Positions 10,887-22,165 of a DNA stretch of 64,000 bases are shown here, in pieces. Origin of the DNA: Siphonodentalium dalli (taxonomy: Eukaryota > Mollusca > Scaphopoda > Gadilida > Siphonodentaliidae). A program made the translations under genes and the position numbers. The stretch covers positions 8,138,036-8,202,035 of the forward strand of contig CP136069.1 in NCBI GenBank assembly GCA_032622095.1, given 5' to 3'. Below the pieces are notes generated by a model. It was not told the DNA's origin, did no database searches, and saw only the letters and a program-made list of their open reading frames with translations. Position 1 is the stretch's first letter. Every line of letters starts with the position of its first letter.

Positions 10887-10960
10887 ATCAACGATATATA
10901 TAATGTCTATTTATGGAAGAGGTTATTTCCTAGTGAAGTGGAAATGGCCGAGTCATTGAG
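10887..10960 (+). repeat. Repeat R, left part, split by a Mutator-like MITE
   Basis: Matches the R copies at 11380 and 11805 up to GTCATTGAG at 10952-10960, then is broken by the element at 10961-11340 and resumes at 11341. Confidence 0.75.
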
Positions 10961-11340
10961 GCTGATGGGATCATTGTCACAAGGCTCTGATCACATTCGT
11001 AGCCAGCTTTTTTAATTGATCACAAATATAGCCAGCTTTTCTATGGCGATCATATTTGTAGCTAGTTTTTCATATTCAGGCGAGCCTCAATGAACACGAT
11101 CAGGTTAATCTAATTTTTCTGAGTTGATGGATGAACAACAACTTGAATTTAGTTTTGGAGCATGACGTCTACATTTTAGTCACGAACGTGATGACGTCAT
11201 ATTTCGGGCAATATAAACCACGAATTAGAAAAGCTGGCTACGAATGTGATCGCCGGTGAAAAAAACTGGCTACATTTGTGATCCATTTAAAAAGCTGGCT
11301 ACGAATGTGACCGGAGCCTTGTGACAATGATCCCATCGGC
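10961..11340. mobile_element. Mutator-like MITE, 9-bp TSD GTCATTGAG
   Basis: Flanked by GTCATTGAG at 10952-10960 and 11341-11349. The left end GCTGATGGGATCATTGTCAC and the right end are inverted repeats of about 50 bp that run on through CACATTCGTAGCCAGC. The uninterrupted R copy near 11450 shows the site with a single GTCATTGAG, which supports the 9-bp duplication. A 9-bp duplication with long inverted ends fits Mutator-like elements. No transposase is present. Confidence 0.8.
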
Positions 11341-11478
11341 GTCATTGAGAATGTCACATTATCCACCATGTGATTGAAATAGTCTTGCAGATATATGATG
11401 TCTATTTATGGAAGAGGTTATTTCCTAGCGAAGCAAAAATGGCCGAGTCATTGAGAATTTCACATTATTATCAGGGAA
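11341..11478 (+). repeat. Repeat R, right part, followed by another R copy
   Basis: R resumes after the Mutator-like insertion and is followed at about 11380 by a second, uninterrupted R copy. Confidence 0.65.
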
Positions 11479-11804
11479 GGATCCAGATAATTTTTGGGGA
11501 CACCTGTTCTGTATTTGAGTATGTGCCCATATAAATTTGGATGTTAAAATATTCAGTACTGGATACTTGATTGTGCAAATAAAGGCTCCATATTATAGAC
11601 TATATATCAAATGCGGGCTGATGATTTGCATTACTAGTACATTTTGTTGAATTATAGAAAAATTCCTTGAAAATAAGGAAGATCCAACTTGAATAAATAC
11701 TATCTACATGGAATTTGGGGACATTTCGGTCTCTATAGTTTGGGCACCCAAACCTGTAACAGGTATCAAAACATCCCTGGATCCTTCTCTGATTATTATC
11801 CATT
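11479..11804. other. Unassigned DNA between R copies
   Basis: No exon or repeat boundary recognised. Confidence 0.35.
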
Positions 11805-11895
11805 ACATGAATGAAATAGTCTGGCAGATATATGGTGTCTATTTATGGAAGAGGTTATTTCCTAGCGAATCGAAAATGGACAAGACATTGAGAAT
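11805..11895 (+). repeat. Repeat R, fourth copy
   Basis: ATGAAATAGTCTGGCAGATA and TGTCTATTTATGGAAGAGG match the copies at 10.9, 11.4 and 9.1 kb. Confidence 0.65.
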
Positions 11896-12008
11896 GATTG
11901 ATCCTATGAGGACCTTACACAATTACCCCTAGTTATATAGAGTTCTTCCCCTTGTATAGGTTTTTCTTTTTCCACATCTATGATATTCTGCTTGTGATAC
12001 TGGATGTA

Positions 12009-12152
12009 CAGTAATGCCCTAAATAAATCACTCCTTAACCACAGCAGAATTATGGGTAATTTTTCTGGATTTAGTCGGAAATATGGCTATATCCTGAAAA
12101 GTTACCCATAATTCTGCTGTGGTTAAGGAGTCGATTACTTAGGGCATTACTG
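12009..12152. mobile_element. Fold-back MITE, family T, copy 3
   Basis: TA at 12007-12008 and 12153-12154 flanks CAGTAATGCCCT...AGGGCATTACTG. The middle of the fold-back is deleted relative to the 212-bp copies. Confidence 0.82.
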
Positions 12153-12154
12153 TA

Positions 12155-12411
12155 TATACATGTAGCAAAAAATATAGTAATATAATATATAAAACTTATC
12201 CTGTGAATATATAACATCACCAAAACGTCAATCATAGTAATTTGTATTAAATGTTATGTGATTTATAGGGCTATAATCTCACACTCTTTATTAATTCGAG
12301 CTGGTGGATTTGAACTTCTGGGCACAGGAAGTTATTATGAGACTGATATCATATTAAGTGGGACATCATATATCTCATTTATTGAAAGGGACCAGGTGGA
12401 TCTTACTCGTA
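12155..12411. other. Unassigned DNA between T copies
   Basis: AT-rich, nothing recognised. Confidence 0.3.
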
Positions 12412-12623
12412 CAGTAATGCCTAAATAATCTACTTCTTAACCACAGCAGAATTATGGATAATTTTTCAGGATTTAGGCGGAAATATGGCTTGTTGCCATT
12501 CATCGAAAAACTCTCTCTACGAGCTTTCCGATGAATGGCAACAAGTCATATTTCCGACTAAATCCTGAAAAATTACCCATAATTCTGCTGTGGTTAAGGA
12601 GTCAATTATTTAGGGCATTACTG
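12412..12623. mobile_element. Fold-back MITE, family T, copy 4 (full length)
   Basis: TA on both sides, 212 bp, an almost complete inverted repeat from CAGTAATGCC to GGCATTACTG, centred near 12518. Of the same length as the copy at 46075-46286, so it serves as a type copy. Confidence 0.85.
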
Positions 12624-12896
12624 TATTTATATCTACATTATATCTGTTGTTGGATAAAATGAGCCTCAAGCAAATGTGGATGGATGTCTATATCTGAATA
12701 CAGCATGTATTATTACTAAGCAAAAACCATTCTAAGTCATGTTCATAGGTGTGCAAGTCTGTCAACACTATTATTCAAACTACAGAAAAATCATATTCAC
12801 ATACGTAATTAGTCAGTAACTGGACTGGCCTGTGTAAATAAATTATACACAACACAAGGAACCATTCCAAAGTGCACCTACTCCCATAGACTTTAA

Positions 12897-12972
12897 AGTG
12901 ATGTGAAACACTCCGGTAGGGTGATCAAAAGAAATGGAGAATAATCTTGCTCAAGGTTGTTATTTTTTATAT
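12897..12972 (+). mobile_element. Family X (TTAA) element, left terminus
   Basis: TTAA at 12893-12896 is followed by AGTGATGTGAAACACTCC and GGAGAATAATCTTGCTCAA. The mirror image ends at 34266 before TTAA, which defines the family. The element is interrupted just after this point by the GC-rich composite and resumes at about 16640. Confidence 0.68.
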
Positions 12973-13536
12973 ATATTACTAGCAGGTTAGCCTGCCACTG
13001 GCGTGGTTCGTCTCATGGCTTTGTTCGAAAAAGCAATTGCAACAGCTTCCGAGACACGTATGCTGCACCTAGTAGTAAAATTTCGTCGAAATCCGCCAAT
13101 TTTACCCGATTTGACCTTGAATTGATCGTTGTCAAGGTCAGGTCGGGGTCACAATTTAACCCGTCCATGACACTTCCCGCACAAAAGTACTCCTAGGTAG
13201 CAAGTTTGAGCTCAATCGTTTCGAGTCTATAAAGGACACACGCATATATATCATTTGTAAGAATCACACTACATGCATACGCTCTTTATCAACGACACTG
13301 CGGATACGAACGCTCTTTAACTATCAACGCGATTAACCTCAAGGATGGTCATTTTTGTGACTGGGAGTGGAGAATGGGTGCTCGGAGCTTCTCCAAAACG
13401 CCGCGACGACGCGCCCCATGTGCTTTTACCCTTAGATAGGAAGTTTGAGGTCAATCGGTCCAGCCGTTTTCGATTCTATGAAGTACATATATACACACAT
13501 ATATACACCCCGCTGGATAAAACAAGTGTCCACTGC
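12973..13536 (+). repeat. GC-rich composite 1, first module
   Basis: Begins CTAGCAGGTTAGCC directly after a TATATATATTA run and carries GTCGAAATCC, TTTGACCTTGAATTGATCG and AGCCGTTTTCGATTC motifs that recur in every module at 15-16.6 and 35.8-38.0 kb. No coding frame persists. The class is unknown; insertion in a TA run and an ACAGACAGACAG tail suggest a non-LTR-type or microsatellite-targeted repeat. Confidence 0.6.
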
Positions 13537-13735
13537 CACCGCGGTGTACTTGCCGTTCGGCCGCGGTGTCACTTTGTGTAACCGCGGTTGAGCACCGCGG
13601 CCGAACAGCAAGTACACCGCGGCTGAACGGCAAGTACACCGCGGCCGAACAGCAAGTACACCGCGGCCGAACGGCAAGTACACTGCGGCCGAACGGCTAG
13701 TACACCGCAGCCGAACGGCATGTACACCGGGGTTA
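13537..13735. repeat. 22-bp GC-rich tandem repeat with an inverted arm
   Basis: About seven 22-bp units with GAACGGCAAGTACACCGCGG run from about 13600 to 13735. Two units in the opposite direction precede them (13537-13575), so the whole is an inverted repeat rich in CCGCGG. It lies at the edge of the first module and is unlike the AT-rich surroundings. Confidence 0.8.
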
Positions 13736-14940
13736 GATTTCTGGTTTGTATCGTCTTTTTTCTCGAGTTTAAAACATGTTTTTTATTAGTAGAAATATAC
13801 GAAGGTTAGTATTTTTAATTAAAGGAAATTTAAATCCGTACATAATATCGGCTGTAAGGTCATTATGACGAATCACATTTATATTTAACCCCACTGTTTC
13901 AACGATCTAACGAAGATTTTAATGGAACTTTGTTGTCAAATATAAAAAAAACTTTAAAGTCATGCGTCGATCCCGTGCATGCTATCATGTCGACATACAC
14001 CTGTCAATCATCCAGGATTAGTTTGTGAGATTTTATTCTCTGCTTTAATTGGTTGGCTGTGGGAGGAGCTTACCGATGTTCTAATGTGGTATGCTTTGAG
14101 ACCATAACCGAGAATAAGTAAATAAAATTAGTCCCATGTTTTTCTATTATTTAAAAAAAAAATATGGTCAAATGAGCATATTGAATAAAAGTGTAATATT
14201 CTCAATCCATATATGTGGCAAATCCATTGCCAAGTGAAAATTAACTACCAGCGTCAGAAACTGGAAATACGCGACATTTTACGCTTTGCTCTATATATAT
14301 AATTCCACGGTATTTGCCACCCGAGGATGGACTGAATAAAGATTACACAAACAATGTTTGTTGAAAAATTTGTTAGAATTGTGATGGGACACGTGTTTAA
14401 GGTCAAAAGGAATAATGCACACGTTTCCCCGAACGGACACCCCGAAATTAGGGGTGGGCGGTATGCTTTTCAATTCATTTAATTTTTCCGTTTTATTATG
14501 CATTAACAAGCTATTGAAAATACACCATTTATTGTATACTCTATACCAACATTCCTACAGATAAGATTTTAGTCATCATATTCAAATAAAAATTGTCATG
14601 TTGACAAGTTATGAAAACTGCTAGCCCTTATCAGAAAATGCAGATAATTCGGGGAAAACCTCGCGTGCACAAACAACCACGCGGTCAATACGTCATGCAT
14701 GCATGTGTCTATATATTGCTGGTATAATTTATGTAGGAATCTGGACAGCTATGACATATATTGACAAGTATAGTATCTCAACAAACATGCTTACTGTAAT
14801 TACTTAATTCAAGGGTGAAAGAGAAATAGAGTTTCGTAAATAAATAAACATTGGAATACACAGCGGCCCCGTATACGCCAATGAAAAAAACGAAGAACCA
14901 CGATACTTTTATTTTCGCAACTGAAGTACATTCTCAGATA
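13736..14940. other. AT-rich spacer within composite 1
   Basis: No module motifs, exon or terminus recognised. It separates the first module and the 22-bp array from the modules that start at about 14945. Confidence 0.35.
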
Positions 14941-14944
14941 TTCC

Positions 14945-15868
14945 CGTAAAGTACCAGTCGAAATCCATCCGGTTTTACCCGATTTGACCTTGAATTGGTC
15001 CGGGCTGTTTCCCATCTGCTTTTCGGCGAATTGCGCGATTTGACCTTGAATTGTCCATTTTGAAGGTCAAGGTCAGGTGGGGTCACGATTTGACCCATCC
15101 AAAACACTGCCCGGACAAAAGTACCCGACAAAAGTACCCGTCGAAATCCATCCGGTTTTACCCGATTTGACCTCGAATTGATAATTTTGAAGGTCAAGGT
15201 CAGGTCGGGGTCATGATTTGACCCGTCCAAAACACTCAGGGGACAAAAGTGGACCCGACTTCGTCCGGGCTGTTTCCCCTCTGCTTTTCGGGGAATTGCG
15301 CAATTTGACCTTGAATTGTCCATTTTGAAGGTAAGGTGGGGTCACGATTTGACCCGTCCAAAACACTGCCCGGACAAAAGTACCCGACAAAAGTACCCGT
15401 CGAAATCCATCCGGTTTTACCCGATTTGACCTCGAATTGATCATTTTGAAGGTCAAGGTCAGGTTGGGGTCACGATTTGACCCGTCCAAAACACTCAGTG
15501 GACAAAAGTAACCCCACGTATCAAATTTTGTCGAAATCACATCACAATTCGCGATTTGACCTTGAATTGACCCGATTTCAAGATCAAGGTCACGTCGCAC
15601 GGGCAAACGAACAGGCTTTCGGCACTCCCCATACGAAAGTATCCCCAGACACTAATTTTCATCGAAATCCCGTGATACTCGGGCGTTCGACCTTGAAATG
15701 ACCCGATGTCAAGGTCACGTCGCACGGGCAAATTAACAGGCCCATGCCACTCCCTGGCCGAACCACCCCCACATACCAAGTTTCATCGAAATCGGCTCGG
15801 CCGTTTTCGAGTCCATCGCGAACACACAGACAGACACACACACACAGGTTTCCCAAAATATATAATAG
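14945..15868 (+). repeat. GC-rich composite 1, tandem GACCTTGAATT modules
   Basis: Direct repeats with CGAAATCCATCCGGTTTTAC, GAAGGTCAAGGTCAGG and CGTCCAAAACACT begin near 14955, 15140 and 15395, with intermediate partial units. The block ends with ACACACAGGTTTCCC and AAAATATATAATAGA, the usual module end, immediately followed by CTAGCCGATGAGCCCGACG. Confidence 0.65.
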
Positions 15869-16639
15869 ACTAGCCGATGAGCCCGACGTTGTCCGGGCTA
15901 TTCAAAAACCAAATTTCAAGTCGATAGCTCCACCCGTTTCCGAGATCTGGTCTGCGCATGCGCGAAGCTGTCGTCGCACGGGTTCGGCGACCCGATAAAA
16001 TTCGTATCCGGGGCAAGATACATTCACATAGCAAATTTCAAGTCGATAGCTCCACCCGTTTCCGAGATCTCGTCTGCGCATGCGCTGTACGGGCGTCGCA
16101 CAGGCTCGCCAATACGACAACAACGTCGGGCGGAAAAACTGACCCGATGAAATCCCCCCTTCCCTTCCTATGAAAGACAGAACAACACGCATTTTTTGTT
16201 TTTCATGAATTAATTCATGGTACCCGTCCCTCAAAGACTGACCCGATGAAAAATTCCCCTGTTCCTAGGACATATATGACACAACAACCCATTCTGCCTT
16301 TATAATCGAGATAATTGCATTCCGCGTTTTGTTTTGCATCCGTATTTTACGCATGGGTAGCCGTTTAGCATCTTCGATTGTAATAAAGAGCGTTGATCCT
16401 TAACACCTCCGAATATGGTCAATATAAAGATCGTTGTTACCTTAACCCCCGAAGTGGCGTTTGCGGTGATTTTGATGATTGGGAGTGGAGAATCGGTGCT
16501 CAGAGCTTGTCCAAAATGCGACATCGACGATCCCCGTGGGTTTTTACACTTATATACGAAATTTTGGTCTCGATCTGTGCAGCCGTTTTCGATTCTATGA
16601 AGGACATACAGACAGACAGAGGTCTTCAAAATATATATG
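15869..16639 (+). repeat. GC-rich composite 1, last module
   Basis: Starts CTAGCCGATGAGCCCGACG and contains two tandem units with TTTCAAGTCGATAGCTCCAC and TCTGCGCATGCGC. It ends GTCTTCAAAATATATATGAG. The stretch 16176-16638 is nearly identical to 37556-38018 in composite 2. Confidence 0.7.
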
Positions 16640-16961
16640 AGATATCCAAATTGACAACTCGCAATGTCAGTCTTATATATTAATTAAATGCAATGACTCT
16701 CAATGGCGAAATCATGTGAGTTATTTTATCGCCTATAGTTGCGTCCCGAATGGGAGATGTAAATATTTACAATTGAGCGTAATTCAGACGATGTTTTCTA
16801 TGGAGTGGTATGGTCGATTTCTGTGAAATTGTCGGCGATGTTAGTAGAATGCTACATTCCCCATGTTGGGATAGCGCCTGAGTACTATATAACTTATCAA
16901 ATTCCTGAATTCGAACAAGTCCATAATATGTCTTTTACCAACCACCCCCTCCTGATAAAGG
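16640..16961 (+). mobile_element. Family X element, continuation after composite 1
   Basis: ATATCCAAATTGACAA and GACGATGTTTTCTATG match, in reverse orientation, 33960-34200 of the mirror copy. The text there shows the two sides of the composite joined directly, so 12973-16639 is an insertion. The element is broken again at 16962 by the LTR element. Confidence 0.65.
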
Positions 16962-17610
16962 TATAACGGGTCAATTTTCTGTGGTTATGGTAGTCGGGAT
17001 CTGAAGATGTCCAATGTCATTAAACGAACAAGTCTGATGTTGGGGAATAGCTTTTATTTACAATCATCCGGTTTTCCAAGATGAACATAACATATAACAG
17101 CAACAGGTATTCCTTATAACGTTAGCATGAAGTGTCCAATGGTAATCCTAATGACGTGAAACAATATAGCGACTAGTCTAGATAAAATGTTCTTTTTTTT
17201 AAGTTTGAAGATGAAGGTATTAATATACAATTGGAGGTGTGAAATGCCAAGCTGAATTAACCAATGAGTAAAAGGTGACAAGTAAAAACATGTTAATGGA
17301 AATAGAAAGTGTTGTCTAAATGAATAGGCCAATTAAGATTAATGAACTGAATAAGCCAAGGGGCAAAACAATTAAAAGGTACCAACATAATTAACAGGTT
17401 TGATTAAATGAATATGACAATTAAAAACTAATGAATTATAACCTGACAGGCTAAAAGATCTAAGATGTGATAATAATAATAAGACAAAACGAACCCTACA
17501 AACTGTTTGTGAAAAGTACTGAAGGCAAGAAATTAATTAATGAGAATGTGGAATGGCCAAAATTTAGAGATATTACTTCACAAAAAACACACTAAATTGA
17601 GTTCTAAGTT

Positions 17611-18555
17611 CTAATATGGCGAATATGGCCCGGTGATATATCCTCTCCGCTCAGCTTGAATGCGTCCCGCATTCTGGAAATTAGAATGATGTAGATCTGT
17701 TGATCTCAATGGCGTGGCGAGTCCCTGGTCCATTGCTTGAATTGGTACAAGAGGTGGTGGTTTGCCTGGGATATATTGTCCATGTTTAAGTACATATCGT
17801 CTTGCTGCATCATCCAATTCACATTCATCCATCCATGTGTTTTCGGGAATGTGGTGAATCACGCCATTTTATCAAGTACTCCGGTCTTTGCTCATAACGA
17901 TTGATTCGAGATTGAGAACTTTTTCTGTTTACCGCATGTAACCTCCATGGTTCATTTGTCCTGTCTGTTCAACTATGCACGGTTCCTCATCTCCTGTAGG
18001 TGTCTGAGAAAATGCACTTCGCTGGGGAATATTTGTTATATCAGAATGTTGAATGCCCAATTCAGAAGTTGAAGGTTTTGTTTGGATTGATGAATTTCTG
18101 GTGGGTACTTTTTCTCCTGAATATTGAACAGATGCTTCATTAGTCAGAGGTGTTGCCTGCATAGTTGAGTTCACGAGAAGTGGATGTTTAATTGGATTTG
18201 TCTGTGAACTTATAGTTTTGAGATTGTCACTTGAATTATCAGTCATTGTTCGAATAGCGCTGCACCCAGGAATGTCTTGTTGTGCCTTTTGATTTTGAAT
18301 AGAATGTGAATGGGGAAGCTGTTGTGATAGTTGTTGATTCTTTTTGTCATTATACTGTCTCATCCGATGATTATCTCTTCTAAGTGTAGAGCTGGATCTA
18401 GGTTTTGAGGAACTGAACTGATGTGCAAGCTCATGCCACGAAAGAGTTAATGTTGTTGTATTCTGCTGCACTTTCAATCCCCATGTCAGTTCTTTTTCCT
18501 GCAGATTCAAACTTCCTAGAAGGTTCTGTATATTGATCGGAATGACGTTGAACAT
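17611..18555 (-). other. Internal region of the LTR element, possible gag-like frames
   Basis: Two minus-strand frames occupy the interior, of 208 codons (17929-18555) and about 80 codons (17611-17862, overlapping the repeat). The first is polar and rich in Gln, Ser and Asn, with a basic patch containing SWHELAHQFSSSKPRSSS. I recognise neither. They may be remnants of a structural gene or chance frames in a non-coding interior. Confidence 0.35.
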
Positions 18556-19984
18556 CTTGGACGCTAGCTAAAAAGAAGCGTAGCCGGATTCTCTCACCAA
18601 TTATAACGGGTCAATTTTCTGTGGTTATGGTAGTCGGGATCTGAAGATGTCCAATGTCATTAAACGAACAAGTCTGATGTTGGGGAATAGCTTTTATTTA
18701 CAATCATCCGGTTTTCCAAGATGAACATAACATATAACAGCAACAGGTATTCCTTATAACGTTAGCATGAAGTGTCCAATGGTAATCCTAATGACGTGAA
18801 ACAATATAGCGACTAGTCTAGATAAAATGTTCTTCCTTTTAAGTTTGAAGATGAAGGTATTAATATACAATTGGAGGTGTGAAATGCCAAGCTGAATTAA
18901 CCAATGAGTAAAAGGTGACAAGTAAAAACATGTTAATGGAAAAATAGAAAGTGTTGTCTAAATGAATAGGCCAATTAAAGTCATTAGCTTCACTCCCGGT
19001 GGGTATATATTTCATGTCAGACAGAACTGTATCCGATATACCATAAGAAAGGTCATAAAAAACTAGAAATAAAACCCCAAGGTTGCATATTATTGATGCG
19101 GTATTCGCCCCGTATTAAATTGTTGAAAACTGCGGTCAGAGTAAGAAATCTTCTCAGATACAACCACATTTTCGGCGCGAATCATCGCGTGGAGGTCATG
19201 GAATTATATTCGGAAGAAATCGGAACCGCCCGAAAAACGACGATCGGCTGGCACGCACGGTTGAGAGAACAGCCAAAACAATAGCCGGCATGTCGAAAAC
19301 CGAAAGTAGATTCAACAAAACACAAACTAGATAATGTGATTATGTCTTGATTTTTGCATCGATATCTCATGTTTTCTAATTGAAATGTCGAGAATTAATT
19401 GGCAACTAACAATGTGTACACACTGTACACTTTGTGTATATGTTATATATGGATTGTTTGCAAATTTAGGCGTGAATGGGTATTCACAGCATGCAAAATA
19501 CGATTGGCACACCTCCGAACCGATCAGCTGATCCAGGTCGTCATGCTTCTCATCGATTGAAAATAAACAAATCGGGGAATTCCTGCCATTCTTATCAAAC
19601 GTCAACACATTTGGTCGAATTTAAGATGAAGTTATCTGCAATGGCATTATTGACTTCTGTAAATGGAAATTATTAGCAATATTTCAAACGCAGAGAGTGC
19701 ATGAACCACCGATCGATCTATAAATTATAATAGCCCAATCGGGCTGAACTAGATCGATTGGTCTTCCTGGCATAGTGGTTGCTGCTGTAAGAGAGGGAAC
19801 TCTAAATTTCTTAAATATTAAAATTTTGTTTGTTTTCAGATTTGTACAAGTTTATAATGAATATTACTAGTAAAAAAATATACCATTGTCTTTCATTAGT
19901 TTCAAAATAAATGAGAATTTTTTTTAATTGGTAGAAACAGCTGGTCGAAAGAACAATTTAGAGTACTCCCCTTATCCCAGATTC

Positions 19985-22165
19985 ACTTTATAGTAGCTAA
20001 TTACACTTAAGCATAAATTATTTATGCTTAAGCATAATTAACTTACGATAAGCGTAATACATTTGAATTACGCTTGAGTGTAATTGGGTTCATCAGCTAT
20101 CTCACCTCTATGGGAGGAAGCCAAATTAACATTTAATAAATAATTGAGCTAAAGCCCCCCCCCCCCCCCAATCAAGGAATCTCTAATTACACTTGAGTGC
20201 AATAAGAATATTTCTTATCGCGCTTAAGTGCAATAAGAAGATTCCTTATTGCGCTTAGAGATTCCTTATTGCGCTTAAGTGCAATACGATATTCCTTTTT
20301 GTGCTTAAGTGCAATAAGATATTCCTTATTGTGCTAAGCGCAATTAGATATTTCCTTATTGAACTTAATCGCAATTATATCTTCCCTTATTATATCGCTT
20401 AAGCTCAATTATATCGCTTAAGCTCTATTATTTATTAAATGTTAATTTGGCTCCCCATATACCTCATGTATATTGGTATAACCTGATGTAGGTTACTGGC
20501 ATTAGTAATGCGGTTGCATCCATTTCAGCTTGAGGGGAGTTCAATGAGAGTGTATATGAATTACGTTTAAGCGTACTTCATTTACGCTTAAGCGCGGAAC
20601 TCATTTACACTTAAGCATAATTAATATGAATAATGCTTAAGCAAATACCTAACTCCAACTGATTTCCTCTGTCTGAATAATTGAGTCCATCTCATAGTAT
20701 ATGGGGGAGTCTAAACCGATGTTTGATTGATGTCTTATTGCCAGAGTAAATTTGAGTTTAGAGGAAATCGCATGGGAGACAGCCTTTTCAAATATATTAT
20801 TTATTAGTGTAAATCAATTGCGCTCAAGCGCAAAAAATATGTGTCTAATAATATATTTGCGCTTTAGCATAAAATTGCCATAAATGTGATCTATTATATG
20901 GGAGGCCCTTTTCACATTTATTATTTATTTACGCTTAAGCGCAAATAACCTCTATCATTTGCAATTAAGCAAATAGATCATATTTGCGCTTAAGCGCAAA
21001 TCATTTGCACTTAAGCGCAAATAAAAATCAATATGCATTGATCCCCCCTGAATTAATTTTACATGGCACAGGCCTAAACACATCACTAAAGTTGATATAG
21101 CCCCACCATATGAGGGAAACAATCCCCCAGAAACCCCAAGATCTGTTTTATGACCATGGAAATGATATAGATCTGTGTAGGATATGTCTCTTTTATAAAA
21201 TATACTATATCTCTGGGATGGCGACACAAATTCTTGGGGACAGGGATGCTGATATTATGAAAATAGGGGTTTTTCCCCAACTTCAAGTCAATGAGTACAC
21301 CATATGAGGGAAGCAAACCCCAGTAACCCCTAATTCCCTATTTATGGCCATGGAAATGGTATATATCTGTGCAGGAGATAATGAAATATACATGAGCTCT
21401 GGGAGTGAGGCACCAAATCTTGGGACACCAGGGACAGAGATGCTGATATGGATATGGAAATATGTTTTTTCTTCAACTTCGAGTCTGTATGGGGCTATTA
21501 CTATGGGCCCATGCTAATATAATATGAGATGGACTCAATCATTCACATCAGAGGGATGTAATGGAGTGTTAGGTATTTGCGCTTAAGCGCAAATAAATTG
21601 ATAGACACATATTTGTTCTTAAGCGCAAATGATTTACGCTTAAGCACAAATATTTGCGCTTAATGATTTATGCTTAAGCACAAATATTTGCGCTTAAGCG
21701 CAAATAAATAATAAATGTGAAAAGGGCCTCCCATACTATTTCCGCTAAAGCGCATATGATTTGTATTTAAGTATAAATGATTTGCTCTTAAGTGCAAATG
21801 ATTTACACTTAAGCGTAAATGATTTGCGATTAAGCAGAATAAATGTGAAAACGGCTTCTCGTATAATCGCTTAAGCATAATTCATTTATGATTAAGTGTA
21901 ATTAATCTATCAATGAAAATAAATGACAAGTGAGCTTAAGCGTAAATCAATTACGCTTAAGCACACTTTAATCAATTACGCTTAAGCACACTAGTCATAA
22001 TTCTATTACTCATAGGAGTAATGCTTTATCTACATCATACGGTTAAGCGTAAGTGAAGTACGCTTTATATGTGTGCATTACACCTGAGTGTAATACATTA
22101 CGCTTAATTGTAATTCACTTACGCTAATGTGCAATTAGCTAATACATGTGAAAAAGGCTTTCCAT
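19985..22165. repeat. 2.1-kb cluster of CTTAAG-centred palindromes
   Basis: By eye there are about 24 exact CTTAAG hexamers plus some 15 one-base variants, most extended to forms like TTGCGCTTAAGCGCAA or TTACGCTTAAGCATAA. Chance predicts fewer than one in this length. Larger inverted repeats bracket groups of them: 20108 with 20460, 20640-20700 with 21515-21590, and 20896-20936 with 21700-21737, the last with GGAGGCCCTTTTCACATTT. Not coding. Confidence 0.85.
21098..21490 (+). repeat. Two ~195-bp tandem units inside the CTTAAG cluster
   Basis: CACCATATGAGGGAA starts at about 21103 and 21298. Both units continue with ACCATGGAAATG or GCCATGGAAATG and GATGCTGATAT. They lack CTTAAG and sit in the gap between palindrome groups. 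Confidence 0.65.

Noticed and set aside
15211-15606. A 131-codon frame with repeated VKPDGFRRVLLSGTF as a protein
   Set aside because: It spans tandem GC-rich modules on the opposite strand. The periodicity follows the DNA repeat.
19745-19800. tRNA-like sequence CTGGCATAGTGGTTGCTG as a tRNA or SINE head
   Set aside because: There is no B box or matching stems downstream. Probably chance.
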